A model generated the notes under the pieces. That model saw nothing but the letters and a program-made list of their open reading frames with translations, ran no database searches and was not told the origin of the DNA. Positions 7,790 through 16,062 of a stretch of 64,000 bases of DNA are shown here, in pieces. Location: positions 4,220,501 through 4,284,500 of the forward strand of contig NZ_CP030827.1 in NCBI RefSeq assembly GCF_003597675.1, given 5' to 3'. The stretch comes from Neorhizobium sp. NCHU2750 (GTDB lineage Bacteria; Pseudomonadota; Alphaproteobacteria; Rhizobiales; Rhizobiaceae). The position numbers were made by a program, and so were the translations under genes. Within the stretch, counting starts at the first letter, position 1; each line of letters begins with the position of its first letter.

Positions 7790-8917
7790 TCAGAGCGTGC
7801 CGTTGCGCTGCTGCATGATCATGAACGTGTCGTAGCTGTATTCAGCCACCTGCGTCCACAGATAGGCGTCCTTCTTGAACGCCTGCTGGTGGTCGTAGAT
7901 CTTCTTGAAGGACGGGCTCTTTTCCGACAGGCCGGCATAAACATCCATGGCCGCCTTGAAGCAGGTTTCCATGATGTCCTTGCTGAACGGTTTCAGGATC
8001 GCGCCTTCGGCAACGAGCTTGCGCAAGGCCACCGCATTACGGGCATCGTAATTCGCCAGCATGCTCGTATTGGCCGAGGCGCAGGCGGCCTTCAGGATCG
8101 CCTGGTAGTGCTTCGGCAGGCCGTTGAACTTTTCCAGGTTGAAGAAGGCATGCATGGCCGGGCCACCCTCCCACCATGCCGGATAGTAGTAGTACTTGGC
8201 CACCTTGACGAAGCCGAGCTTCTCGTCGTCATAGGGGCCGACGAATTCGGTGGCGTCGATCGTGCCTTTTTCGAGCGCGGCATAAACGTCGCCGCCGGCA
8301 ATCTGCTGCGGCGTCACGCCGACCTTCGACATCACCTGGCCGGCAAGACCGGCAATCCGCATCTTCAGGCCCTTCAGATCGTCGATCGTGACGATCTCCT
8401 TGCGGAACCAGCCACCCATCTGCGTGCCGCTATTGCCGGCCGGCAGCGCATAGAGGCCGCGCGGCGCAAGGAATTCGTTGATCAGCGCGTTGCCGCCGTT
8501 CTGGAACCAGGCATTGGTCATGCGCGCATTGAGGCCGAACGGGATCGCCGTGCCGAGCGCAAACGCCGGATCCTGCCCGATATAGTAGTAGGAGCAGGTA
8601 TGCGCCATCTCGACCGTGCCGTCGGCCACCGCATCGGCGGCCTGCAGGCCGGGCACGAGTTCGCCGGCAGCGAAGGTCTGGATGGTAAAATTGCCATCCG
8701 TCGCCTCGTTGACGATCTGCGCGATCTCATTGCCGGCGCCGAAAATGATATCGAGGCTCTTCGGGAAGGAGGATGTCATCCGCCAGTTGATCTTCGGATT
8801 GTCCTGCGCGAGGGCCGGGGTGGCCAAGGGGATGGCCAGGGGAGCGGTAACCGCTGCCGATGCCGCAACGCCGATCCCGGTCGTCGTCGCCTTCCTGAAG
8901 AACTGCCTGCGATCCAT
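7790..8917 (-). CDS. TRAP transporter substrate-binding protein, TakP-like
   Basis: A 375-residue periplasmic DctP-family receptor. It starts at ATG 8917 behind GGGGAGGAG; residues 1-38 form a twin-arginine signal (DRRQFFRKA, hydrophobic stretch, ATPALAQ cleavage). The KMRIAG strand near residue 187 carries the conserved Arg that binds the ligand carboxylate, and YPAWWEGG near 246-252 matches the ligand and metal site of 2-oxoacid/monocarboxylate receptors such as TakP. No DctQ or DctM gene lies nearby, so the membrane partners must be elsewhere or shared. Confidence 0.9.
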   Translation of the reverse strand: MDRRQFFRKATTTGIGVAASAAVTAPLAIPLATPALAQDNPKINWRMTSSFPKSLDIIFGAGNEIAQIVNEATDGNFTIQTFAAGELVPGLQAADAVADGTVEMAHTCSYYYIGQDPAFALGTAIPFGLNARMTNAWFQNGGNALINEFLAPRGLYALPAGNSGTQMGGWFRKEIVTIDDLKGLKMRIAGLAGQVMSKVGVTPQQIAGGDVYAALEKGTIDATEFVGPYDDEKLGFVKVAKYYYYPAWWEGGPAMHAFFNLEKFNGLPKHYQAILKAACASANTSMLANYDARNAVALRKLVAEGAILKPFSKDIMETCFKAAMDVYAGLSEKSPSFKKIYDHQQAFKKDAYLWTQVAEYSYDTFMIMQQRNGTL

Positions 8918-9108
8918 GAAAATTCTCCTCCCCTTCGATCTGCCCTCTGCAATCGTGGGGCATTTGATAATCCTATTGATTTGGCGAGAACAAGTCGAAA
9001 CCCCAGACTTCGTCGCGATTTTTCCGGTTTTCGCCAACTCCGCCTATGCGTCTGAACGCATATGGCCGCGGCGCGCTCATGGCACTTGCATTCGCCGGCG
9101 AAAATCCA

Positions 9109-9131
9109 CAATTTAGAATTATTCTAAATTG
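9109..9131. promoter_or_regulatory. Irr operator (ICE box) at mbfA
   Basis: A perfect 11-bp inverted repeat, CAATTTAGAAT at 9109-9119 and ATTCTAAATTG at 9121-9131 around one central T. It contains the exact ICE core TTTAGAA-N3-TTCTAAA recognised by the haem-responsive regulator Irr in Rhizobiales. Its right end overlaps the GGAG ribosome-binding site of mbfA, so binding should block expression. Confidence 0.88.
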
Positions 9132-9140
9132 GAGTTTGCA

Positions 9141-10127
9141 ATGCTGCGCCGCCTCATGCCGTCCTCCCGCCGGTCCTTTTCATCCCTGTCCGAAGAGGAA
9201 ATTCTAGCACTCGCAATCGGCTCGGAAGAGGAAGATGCGCGTATCTACCTGGGCTATGCGGATGGCTTGAGGGCTGAATATCCGGCTTCCGCAAAAGTCT
9301 TCGAGGAGATGGCCGAGGTCGAGCAGACCCACAGGAACATGCTGATCGAAATGTTCCGCTCGCGCTTCGGCGAGCGCATTCCGCTGATCCGCCGCGAACA
9401 TGTCCAGGGATTCTATGCCCGCAAGCCCGACTGGCTGCGCAAGAACCTGTCGCTCGATGCCGTGCGGGCCGAAGCCGAAGGCATGGAGCAGCAGGCGGCC
9501 CGCTTTTATCGCGAGGCGATGAAGAACGTCTCCGATGCCTCGACACGCAAGCTGCTGGGTGATCTGGCGCTCGCCGAGGAAGGGCATGAGGATATCGCCC
9601 GCATGCTGGCCGAGCGGAACGTGCCGCCGGAGGCGCTGAGCGAGGAGGATGAGACCGCCCGCCGCCGGTTCATCCTCACCTATGTCCAGCCCGGTCTCGC
9701 CGGCCTGATGGATGGCTCGGTGTCCACGCTGGCACCAATCTTTGCTGCCGCCTTCGCCACGCAGGACACCTGGTCGACATTCCTGATCGGCCTTTCCGCC
9801 TCGGTCGGCGCCGGCATTTCCATGGGCTTTACCGAAGCCGCCCATGACGACGGCAAGATTTCCGGCCGCGGCTCGCCGATCAGGCGCGGCCTTGCCTCGG
9901 GCATCATGACGGCGCTCGGCGGTCTCGGCCACGCGCTGCCCTACCTGATCCCGCATTTCTGGACCGCCACGATCGTCGCCGCCGTCGTCGTCTTCTTCGA
10001 GCTCTGGGCGATCGCCTTCATCCAGAACCGTTACATGGAAACGCCGTTCCTGCGCGCCGTCTTCCAGGTCGTGTTCGGCGGTTCGCTGGTCCTTGCTGCC
10101 GGCATCTTCATCGGCAATGCAGGCTGA
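9141..10127 (+). CDS. mbfA: Membrane-bound ferritin / iron exporter MbfA
   Basis: A 328-residue two-domain protein. The N-terminal ferritin-like (rubrerythrin) domain, about residues 15-170, shows the Glu/His metal ligands in EEEDARIYLGY, EMAEVEQTHR, EAEGMEQQAARFYREA and LAEEGHEDIARM. The C-terminal half (about 180-328) is a VIT1/CCC1-type membrane domain. MbfA exports iron and protects against iron and peroxide stress in Rhizobiales. ATG 9141 has GGAG six bases upstream; the in-frame TTG at 9129 lies inside the operator and is rejected. Irr control is strongly indicated by the ICE box. Confidence 0.94.
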   Translation: MLRRLMPSSRRSFSSLSEEEILALAIGSEEEDARIYLGYADGLRAEYPASAKVFEEMAEVEQTHRNMLIEMFRSRFGERIPLIRREHVQGFYARKPDWLRKNLSLDAVRAEAEGMEQQAARFYREAMKNVSDASTRKLLGDLALAEEGHEDIARMLAERNVPPEALSEEDETARRRFILTYVQPGLAGLMDGSVSTLAPIFAAAFATQDTWSTFLIGLSASVGAGISMGFTEAAHDDGKISGRGSPIRRGLASGIMTALGGLGHALPYLIPHFWTATIVAAVVVFFELWAIAFIQNRYMETPFLRAVFQVVFGGSLVLAAGIFIGNAG

Positions 10128-10133
10128 GCTGGA

Positions 10134-11702
10134 TCAGGCGGCCTCTCTGGCATCGGTGCCGAGCGGTGCCGTCAGCGTGAACACGGCGCCGTTGTCGTTG
10201 TGGATCTCCGATTGCCCGCCGAGCTGGCGCACGAAGCTTGAGATGAGCTTCGTGCCCATGCCCGTGGTCCGGGCGTCTTCGGCAAGCCCCGGACCGTCGT
10301 CACGGATCGTCAGCTTCAATGTCTCGCCCTCGGCAACGAGGCGGACGGTGAGCCTGCCCTGGTCGCGACCGGCAAAGGCATATTTGAAGGCGTTCGATAC
10401 CACCTCGTTGATGATCATGCCGAGCGGCAGGGCCTGGTCGCGGTCGAGCGCGATCGGCTGCAGGTCGAGATCGAGCGTCACCGGCATGTCGTAGCCGGAT
10501 GCGATGTCGGAGATCAGCCGGCTGGCATAGGGTGCCACCTCGATCTCCTCGAACTGGTCCGTATTGTAGATCTGCTCGTGCACGGCGATCATCGCGCCGA
10601 TGCGCCTTGCCATGTCGTCGCGCGCTTCCTGCGGCAGGCGCTGCAGCCTCACCAGCGCCAGAACCGCCTGCAGATTGTTCTTTACCCGGTGATGGATCTC
10701 CCGCAGCAGAAAGCGGTTGCGCTCGACGGCCTGTTCCAGTTCGTCATTGCGCAGTGCCGTGCGGTAGAGCAGTGCATAGATCCAGAAGGATGCGCCGACG
10801 AGGATCGCCATCAGCGGCACGATCAACAGGGCATCGGCAAACAGATTTTTCCAGAACTGGTCGAGAACCTCCTGGCGCTCGATCGCCGCAAGCGCAAACA
10901 GCGGCCAGCCCTGCACCTTCCAGAAGGCCACGATGCGCGAAAGCCCGTCGATCTGTGAGACGGGATTGTGGTAGAAACCGGTCTCGCTCTTGCGGGTCAG
11001 CGGATACCATTCCGTCTTGCTGAGATCGACCGGCTTCAGTGCTGGCGGGCGCCGCGCCATCAGCCAGCCGTCGTCGCGCACGACGGATATCGTCGAGTTG
11101 GGCCCGAGATTCATCGAGGCCCAGAAGCGATCCAGATTGTCGTTCGGGATGGTGATCGTCGCCACCCCGTTGAACTCGTCCCGCCCGCCGATCCGTCTCG
11201 CGATGATGAAGCCAGGTCTGCCGGCGCGCTCATTGTCGAGAAGCCGGCTGAACGTCAGTTCCTCGCCGTCCTTCAACCGCTTGAAATAGGCGCGGTTGGC
11301 GTGGTTCGGCAACGTATCGTCTATGGCGCTGGAGTAACGTGTCTGGCCGTCCTGGTCGAGAATGGCATATTGGAAACCCGCCGGCAGTTCGCCGACGGCC
11401 CGCTCCATGTCGACGATCAGTTCGGCGGAACTGTCGATCGGCCGTCCGTCGATGGCAGCCTCGATCCGGCGTAGCGCCAGATCGCTTGCCTCCATCATCC
11501 ATTCCATATGGGCGGCAACCACATGGGCGGACGAAACCGCGCGGGCTTCGCCCTCCTTCAGGGCATTGTTGTAGTTTTCATAGACTGTCAGGGCGCCGAC
11601 GCTGAGCACGGCAGCAATCAGCACACCGGCAAGCCAAAGCGGCAGGGTTGGCCGGGCGGACCCATGCGGGCGTATCAAGCCTGTCAACCGATTGTCACGC
11701 AC
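10134..11702 (-). CDS. Sensor histidine kinase, Cache sensor plus HisKA_2/HATPase
   Basis: A 522-residue membrane kinase. A transmembrane helix near residues 20-40 and another near 290-310 flank an extracytoplasmic double-Cache-like sensor (YAILDQDGQTRYSS, ANRAYFKRL). The cytoplasmic part has the HisKA_2 phosphoacceptor REIHHRVKNNLQ and an HATPase_c domain with NEVVSNAFKYAF (N box) and IRDDGPGL (G1 box). The open frame begins with TTG at 11786 inside a hairpin; GTG at 11702, with GGAG seven bases upstream, is preferred. It converges on mbfA, six bases away. No response regulator is adjacent; this family often works in the general stress response. Confidence 0.88.
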   Translation of the reverse strand: MRDNRLTGLIRPHGSARPTLPLWLAGVLIAAVLSVGALTVYENYNNALKEGEARAVSSAHVVAAHMEWMMEASDLALRRIEAAIDGRPIDSSAELIVDMERAVGELPAGFQYAILDQDGQTRYSSAIDDTLPNHANRAYFKRLKDGEELTFSRLLDNERAGRPGFIIARRIGGRDEFNGVATITIPNDNLDRFWASMNLGPNSTISVVRDDGWLMARRPPALKPVDLSKTEWYPLTRKSETGFYHNPVSQIDGLSRIVAFWKVQGWPLFALAAIERQEVLDQFWKNLFADALLIVPLMAILVGASFWIYALLYRTALRNDELEQAVERNRFLLREIHHRVKNNLQAVLALVRLQRLPQEARDDMARRIGAMIAVHEQIYNTDQFEEIEVAPYASRLISDIASGYDMPVTLDLDLQPIALDRDQALPLGMIINEVVSNAFKYAFAGRDQGRLTVRLVAEGETLKLTIRDDGPGLAEDARTTGMGTKLISSFVRQLGGQSEIHNDNGAVFTLTAPLGTDAREAA

Positions 11703-11784
11703 CGCTGGTCTCCATGGCGGAAAGGTATCGTATGTCCGGGCGGCGATCCGGGCACCTTTCCGAGTCACGAAAACTAGAGACAAC

Positions 11785-11811
11785 AACCCGCCACTGCAAG
11801 CAGAGCGGGTT
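11785..11811 (-). terminator. Hairpin between the protease and kinase genes
   Basis: AACCCGC at 11785-11791 pairs with GCGGGTT at 11805-11811 (13-base loop); on the minus strand it is followed by a T/G-rich stretch. It lies 45 bases behind the stop of the transglutaminase-like gene. Confidence 0.45.
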
Positions 11812-11855
11812 ATATGCTTAATAGCTTATTTTTAAAGCTTGGTGTCCGCGGCCGG

Positions 11856-12473
11856 TCAGCGCAATGCGCCGACGAGCAGATCCCGGCCGTTTTCGATGGT
11901 GACCCAGCGCCCCGTGTTGAACGTCGCCTGACGCTTGAGGTAGGTATAGGGGGTCTTGTACCAGACGAGCACGTCGTTATCGAGATTGTCGAGGATGAAG
12001 TCGCCATCGGTGGTGCGCAGCGTCAGGACCGCATGGCCTTCGCCATCCGGCTTGCGCACGACGGTGATCAAAAGGTCGGAAAGCGGGAAGCCGGCCTGGG
12101 CCAGTTCCTTGCGCTTCTCCAAGGCATAGTCTTCGCAATCGGCATAGACGGTCGGGTAGGCCCAATATTCCTCGACGCCATAGGTCTCAAGATCGGTCTG
12201 CGGGATGTAGCGCACGTTGACGGCGTGATTGATGTCGCGCACCGTGTTCCAGGCGGCATCGTCCATCCGGGCGGCCGGCGCGGAGCGGCTCTTGATATCG
12301 CATTCGTCGGGAAGCCGCTGGCAGAATTCGTAATGGCCGATGGGCTGCGAGGTCACCGCACCGGTGACCATCGCGGCAGAAGGCTGCTGCGGAGCCGGTA
12401 TTGCGGCGCTAACCGGTGCAAGCACACCAATGAGGATCGCAGCTACACGCCACGTCTTCAGGGCTATTCTCAT
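11856..12473 (-). CDS. Transglutaminase-like cysteine protease (BTLCP family), secreted
   Basis: A 205-residue exported protein of the bacterial transglutaminase-like cysteine proteinase family. A signal peptide covers about residues 1-24. The catalytic triad is visible as Cys113 (YADCEDYAL), His147 (GEGHAVL) and Asp162 (ILDNLDN). In other proteobacteria members of this family (for example LapG) cleave large surface adhesins, controlled by a c-di-GMP receptor; that partner is not seen here. The gene stands alone, with a hairpin downstream. Confidence 0.9.
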   Translation of the reverse strand: MRIALKTWRVAAILIGVLAPVSAAIPAPQQPSAAMVTGAVTSQPIGHYEFCQRLPDECDIKSRSAPAARMDDAAWNTVRDINHAVNVRYIPQTDLETYGVEEYWAYPTVYADCEDYALEKRKELAQAGFPLSDLLITVVRKPDGEGHAVLTLRTTDGDFILDNLDNDVLVWYKTPYTYLKRQATFNTGRWVTIENGRDLLVGALR

Positions 12474-12605
12474 CGACCCGTCCCTTAAATTCCTAACAAA
12501 AAGTTAAGAGGGGATCGGGCCCAGAGTCAATTGTTCAGCTTTTGTTAAGGTGAGGCTCTTTACGAATATGGTTAAAACTGCTGCATTTCTGTCTCAGGCG
12601 GCAGT

Positions 12606-13409
12606 TCAATCCCGTACAATCATGCTTCTGACGGCCGCTTCCATCTTCTCCAGATCCTGCGGGCGCGACAGTCTGTGGTCGCCATCCCTGATCAGGGTCA
12701 GCACGACATCGTCGGCCGGCAGGAATTCCATCAGCTTGAGCGCATGGGCATAAGGCACGTCCGGATCGGCCATGCCCTGCAGGATATGCACCGGGCAGCC
12801 CGTCTGGATGATGCCGGTCAGCACCCGGTTGCGCCTTCCGTCTTCCATCAGCGCGCGCGTATAGATGTTCGGCTCGGGGCTGTATTCGGAAAGCTCTTCG
12901 AAATAGCCTTTCTCCTCGAGCGACAGGCGTTCCTTGTCGCTCAGCGCCGGTTCGACCAGCTCGCTGGTGAAATCCGGTGCTGGCGCAATCAGCACCATGC
13001 CGGCAACTTTCGGGCCCGACTGACGCTTGTTGAGCTCCTGGACGAGCCGCAGCGCGATCCAGCCACCCATCGAAGAGCCGACGAGGATGACGCTTTTCGG
13101 GTCTGCCGCCTCGATGACGGCGAGCGCCTCTTCCAGCCAGCGGGAAATCGAGCCATCGCGGAATTCGCCTCCGGAGGCGCCATGGCCGGAATAGTCGAAA
13201 CGGATGCAACTCGTGCCGGTCGCTTCTGCCAGCGCGTCGAGTGCGACCGCCTTGGTGCCGGTCATGTCGGAGCGGTAACCGCCGAGCCACACCAGCGCCG
13301 GTGCCGTGCTGGCAGCCGTTGCCGGGCGCTCGATGACCGCGATCTTGCGGATGTCGGTACCCGTACCTACAGTAATGGCAGCGGTCTTGGCGATGGTTAC
13401 TTCGGTCAT
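12606..13409 (-). CDS. Alpha/beta hydrolase, ABHD10-like esterase
   Basis: A 267-residue cytoplasmic serine hydrolase. The nucleophile elbow is GSSMGG with Ser113; the oxyanion-side motif is WLGGYRSDM near residue 41; an acidic residue in GMADPDVP and the His in RDGDHRLS near residue 245 complete the triad. Overall it resembles ABHD10-type (palmitoyl or acyl-glucuronide) thioesterases. There is no signal peptide. It is divergent from infC; CTGACA-N17-TTATAG upstream (about 13461-13433, minus strand) is a reasonable promoter. Confidence 0.87.
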   Translation of the reverse strand: MTEVTIAKTAAITVGTGTDIRKIAVIERPATAASTAPALVWLGGYRSDMTGTKAVALDALAEATGTSCIRFDYSGHGASGGEFRDGSISRWLEEALAVIEAADPKSVILVGSSMGGWIALRLVQELNKRQSGPKVAGMVLIAPAPDFTSELVEPALSDKERLSLEEKGYFEELSEYSPEPNIYTRALMEDGRRNRVLTGIIQTGCPVHILQGMADPDVPYAHALKLMEFLPADDVVLTLIRDGDHRLSRPQDLEKMEAAVRSMIVRD

Positions 13410-13492
13410 TAGCTCACTCCTGGAAACGGCAGGAGCTATAAAGCAGATTTTAACCGGTTGTCAGGAGGTGATTTTTTCGCGCCGCCATGCTA

Positions 13493-13520
13493 TTGACTTC
13501 CACCCGGTAATCGCGACATT
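13493..13520 (+). promoter_or_regulatory. Probable infC promoter
   Basis: TTGACT at 13493-13498 and GACATT at 13515-13520 with a 16-base spacer, about 70 bases upstream of the infC start. The -35 is strong, the -10 weak. Confidence 0.4.
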
Positions 13521-13590
13521 CCGCTCGGCTCTTGGCCGCGCGCGATTTTCGTCGTTGCCTGCGCCCGAAACGTTCTAGGAGAATACGACC

Positions 13591-14127
13591 ATTCGCAGAC
13601 CATTCAAAGCCGATGCCCCCGTCAAGGAGGGCCCGCGCTCCAACCGGGAAATTCGCGTTCCCAAGGTCCAGCTTATCGATGCCGAAGGCCAGAATCTCGG
13701 TGCAGTACCGACTGATCAGGCCCTTCGCATGGCCGAAGAGGCGGGACTCGATCTTGTAGAAATCTCGCCGAACAACGATCCGCCGGTGTGCAAGATCCTC
13801 GATCTCGGCAAGCTGAAATACGCGAACCAGAAAAAGGCGGCCGAAGCTCGCAAGAAGCAGAAGATCGTTGAAGTCAAAGAAATCAAGATGCGCCCGAACA
13901 TCGACACGCACGATTACGACGTGAAGATGAAGGCGATGAACCGCTTCTTCGAAGAAGGCGACAAGGTGAAGGTGACGCTGAAGTTCCGCGGCCGCGAAAT
14001 GGCCCACCAGGAACTCGGCATGAAGCTTCTGTTGCAGGTCAAGGAAGACACGCTGGAGATCGCCAAGGTCGAAGCCGAGCCCAAGCTCGAAGGCCGTCAG
14101 ATGATGATGGTTCTGGCGCCGAAGTAA
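13591..14127 (+). CDS. infC: Translation initiation factor IF-3, AUU start
   Basis: IF-3 binds the 30S subunit and proofreads start-codon selection. The protein is 178 residues if read from ATT at 13591 ((M)[17 protein letters not shown]), which matches the rhizobial family length. AGGAGA at 13577-13582 lies eight bases before the ATT. The first in-frame ATG, at 13729, would remove the N-terminal domain, so it cannot be the start. The rare AUU start is the known basis of infC autoregulation in other bacteria. The N-domain (about 12-80) and C-domain (about 88-175, [22 protein letters not shown]) are complete. It leads the infC-rpmI-rplT block. Confidence 0.96.
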   Translation: MRRPFKADAPVKEGPRSNREIRVPKVQLIDAEGQNLGAVPTDQALRMAEEAGLDLVEISPNNDPPVCKILDLGKLKYANQKKAAEARKKQKIVEVKEIKMRPNIDTHDYDVKMKAMNRFFEEGDKVKVTLKFRGREMAHQELGMKLLLQVKEDTLEIAKVEAEPKLEGRQMMMVLAPK

Positions 14128-14209
14128 GCTTTGCCTCTGCACTTCGATGAGGAGATCGAAGGGCGGTTGGCCGGTCTCAAAGCCCGGCTTTCGAGGAGGA
14201 TTTCCCCCA

Positions 14210-14279
14210 TTGCGCTTTTGACCGACTGCGGTTATAAGCGCGCGTCCGAACGGTCCGGCAGGGCATGCCGTGGCCGTTC
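14210..14279 (+). promoter_or_regulatory. rpmI-rplT promoter and 5' leader hairpin
   Basis: TTGCGC at 14210-14215 and TATAAG at 14233-14238 are 17 bases apart. Just after the expected start, GAACGG at 14248-14253 pairs with CCGTTC at 14274-14279 and CCGGCA with TGCCG inside. No T run follows, so it is not a terminator; it may be a binding site for autoregulation by L20 (inference). Confidence 0.45.
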
Positions 14280-14335
14280 TAAATGCTTGAAGCTGACCTC
14301 GTCAGTCGGCTTCGATACAAAAACGGAGTAGCAAA

Positions 14336-14539
14336 ATGCCCAAGATGAAGACGAAGTCGGCTGCCAAGAAGCGGTTCAAGGTAACCGCCACCGGTAAGGT
14401 CGTTGCAGCTGCTGCTGGCAAGCGCCACGGCATGATCAAGCGTTCCAACAAGTTCATCCGCGATGCACGCGGCACGATGATCCTCGCTGAGCCGGATGGC
14501 AAGAAGGTCATCAAGAACTACCTGCCCAACGGTCTCTGA
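14336..14539 (+). CDS. rpmI: 50S ribosomal protein L35
   Basis: bL35, 67 residues, starting [17 protein letters not shown] and ending IKNYLPNGL, the usual length and sequence. It is highly basic. CGGAG lies 10 bases upstream of the ATG. The gene is 208 bases behind infC with its own promoter-like leader and is followed 39 bases later by rplT, so L35 and L20 are co-transcribed. Confidence 0.97.
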   Translation: MPKMKTKSAAKKRFKVTATGKVVAAAAGKRHGMIKRSNKFIRDARGTMILAEPDGKKVIKNYLPNGL

Positions 14540-14578
14540 GACTTTACGGCTTTTTGGATCAGTTAAGGAGATCATGAC

Positions 14579-14983
14579 ATGGCACGCGTAAAACGTGGCG
14601 TAACATCCCGCGCCAAGCACACCAAGACCCTCAAGGCAGCCAAGGGCTTCTACGGCCGCCGCAAGAATACCATCCGCGCCGCAAAGGCTGCAGTTGACCG
14701 TTCGCGTCAGTTTGCAACCCGCGACCGTCGCGTCAAGAAGCGCAACTTCCGCGCTCTGTGGATCCAGCGTATCAACGCTGCCGTCCGCGACGCAGGCCTG
14801 ACCTACGGCCGTTTCATCGACGGTCTCAACAAGGCTGGCATCGAAGTCGACCGCAAGGTTCTGTCCGACATGGCAATCCATGAGCCGGCAGCATTCGGCG
14901 CTCTCGTCGAAGCTTCCAAGAAGGCTCTTGCCTATCTGAAGAACACCGGCACTGCCAACGAGTTTGAAAGCGCGGTCAAGTAA
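14579..14983 (+). CDS. rplT: 50S ribosomal protein L20
   Basis: bL20, 134 residues, with the signature [16 protein letters not shown] at the N-terminus and [10 protein letters not shown] soon after. It is needed early in 50S assembly and is the known autoregulator of the rpmI-rplT mRNA in other bacteria. AAGGAG lies upstream of the ATG. A strong terminator 34 bases behind its stop codon closes the block. Confidence 0.97.
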   Translation: MARVKRGVTSRAKHTKTLKAAKGFYGRRKNTIRAAKAAVDRSRQFATRDRRVKKRNFRALWIQRINAAVRDAGLTYGRFIDGLNKAGIEVDRKVLSDMAIHEPAAFGALVEASKKALAYLKNTGTANEFESAVK

Positions 14984-15017
14984 ACCGGCGCAAGCGAACC
15001 GTTTCGCATTTTTGAAG

Positions 15018-15054
15018 AACCCGCGCCGGCCAAGGGTCTGCGCGGGTTTTTCTG
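15018..15054 (+). terminator. Rho-independent terminator after rplT
   Basis: A perfect 9-bp stem, AACCCGCGC at 15018-15026 with GCGCGGGTT at 15040-15048, followed by TTTCTGTTT. Confidence 0.88.
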
Positions 15055-15207
15055 TTTCGACTTTTGCGCTGATGCGGACCGGCATATCGCGCAAATGTGT
15101 GCAGCCACTTATACAACTGGCATGCAATAAGGGGCCGCGCCTGAAACGCGAATCCAAAGGGTCGCAACACGCTTCGGGCGATCCCTTTATAATCCCGGTG
15201 GCAGGAG

Positions 15208-16041
15208 ATGCCGTCATTGCCTGATAATATCGTTGATTTGAAAAACCGGCCCAAATTGCCCGCGGCCGATATCGAAACGCTTCTTACGGCCCTTGTTGCG
15301 GACGACAACCGGGTGCAGTCGGTGTCGCTGACCTGCGGCACGGTGTGGATCAAGCGCCACGGAGATAAGGGCCGCAACGCCATCGTGGCCGTCCAGCGCG
15401 CTATCGCCCGCCTCCTGCGCCTGCCTTTCATGCGTCCGTCGCCGACGGTCAATGGCGAGGGCATGGTGGCACGCGACCTTCGCCGCATGGACAAATTTGC
15501 CCGTGCCGATATCCCCACCGCCGCAATCGTCTACTCGTCCGGCAGCGCCATCGTGCTGAGCGACATTACCCCAACGGTCGATCAGCAGCTGCGGACGCTG
15601 CGAAAGTCCGATCATGCCGCCTATGACGATCTTCTCGTCTTCTGCTGCGCCGAACTGGGTCGCCTTCATGCGGCCGACCTTTGCCATGGCCGTCCCGTCC
15701 CGCGCGATATGTTCGTCAAGGATGGCCGCCTCGGCTATATCGATTTCGAGGAGGAGCCCGAGGCGATCATGCCCTTGCCGATGGCGCAGGCGCGTGATCT
15801 CTGGCTGTTCTTCCTGCAGGTGAGTGATAGGGCATTCGACCGTAAGGCGACGCAGGATCGGGCCTATCAGGCCTGGGCGAATACCGCACCTCAGGCTGCA
15901 ATTGCCGAACTCGGCAAGCTGGGGCGCTCGATGGAGCGCTTTTTATGGTTTGCACGGTTGATTGGCCGATTTCACATGGGTAGAGATTTGCGGCAATTCA
16001 TCCTGGCCACAACCTATCTGACAACAGTATTCAACGGCTGA
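15208..16041 (+). CDS. Kinase-like protein upstream of pheS
   Basis: A 277-residue protein with traces of the lipopolysaccharide-kinase / protein-kinase-like fold. The motif LCHGRPVPRDMFVKDG near residues 157-172 looks like an atypical catalytic loop and is followed by YIDFEEEP, resembling the DFG/IDFE segment of Kdo-kinase and RIO-like families. The nucleotide-binding Lys could be in GTVWIKRHG near residue 50. There is no signal peptide. It ends 21 bases before pheS and is probably in the same transcript. A real kinase activity and its substrate are unproven. Confidence 0.65.
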   Translation: MPSLPDNIVDLKNRPKLPAADIETLLTALVADDNRVQSVSLTCGTVWIKRHGDKGRNAIVAVQRAIARLLRLPFMRPSPTVNGEGMVARDLRRMDKFARADIPTAAIVYSSGSAIVLSDITPTVDQQLRTLRKSDHAAYDDLLVFCCAELGRLHAADLCHGRPVPRDMFVKDGRLGYIDFEEEPEAIMPLPMAQARDLWLFFLQVSDRAFDRKATQDRAYQAWANTAPQAAIAELGKLGRSMERFLWFARLIGRFHMGRDLRQFILATTYLTTVFNG

Positions 16042-16062
16042 CGGGCCGCAAAGCAGGAAAAG

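Noticed and set aside
9129..9131. TTG as the mbfA start
   Set aside because: It lies inside the Irr operator, and ATG 9141 has a better-placed ribosome-binding site.
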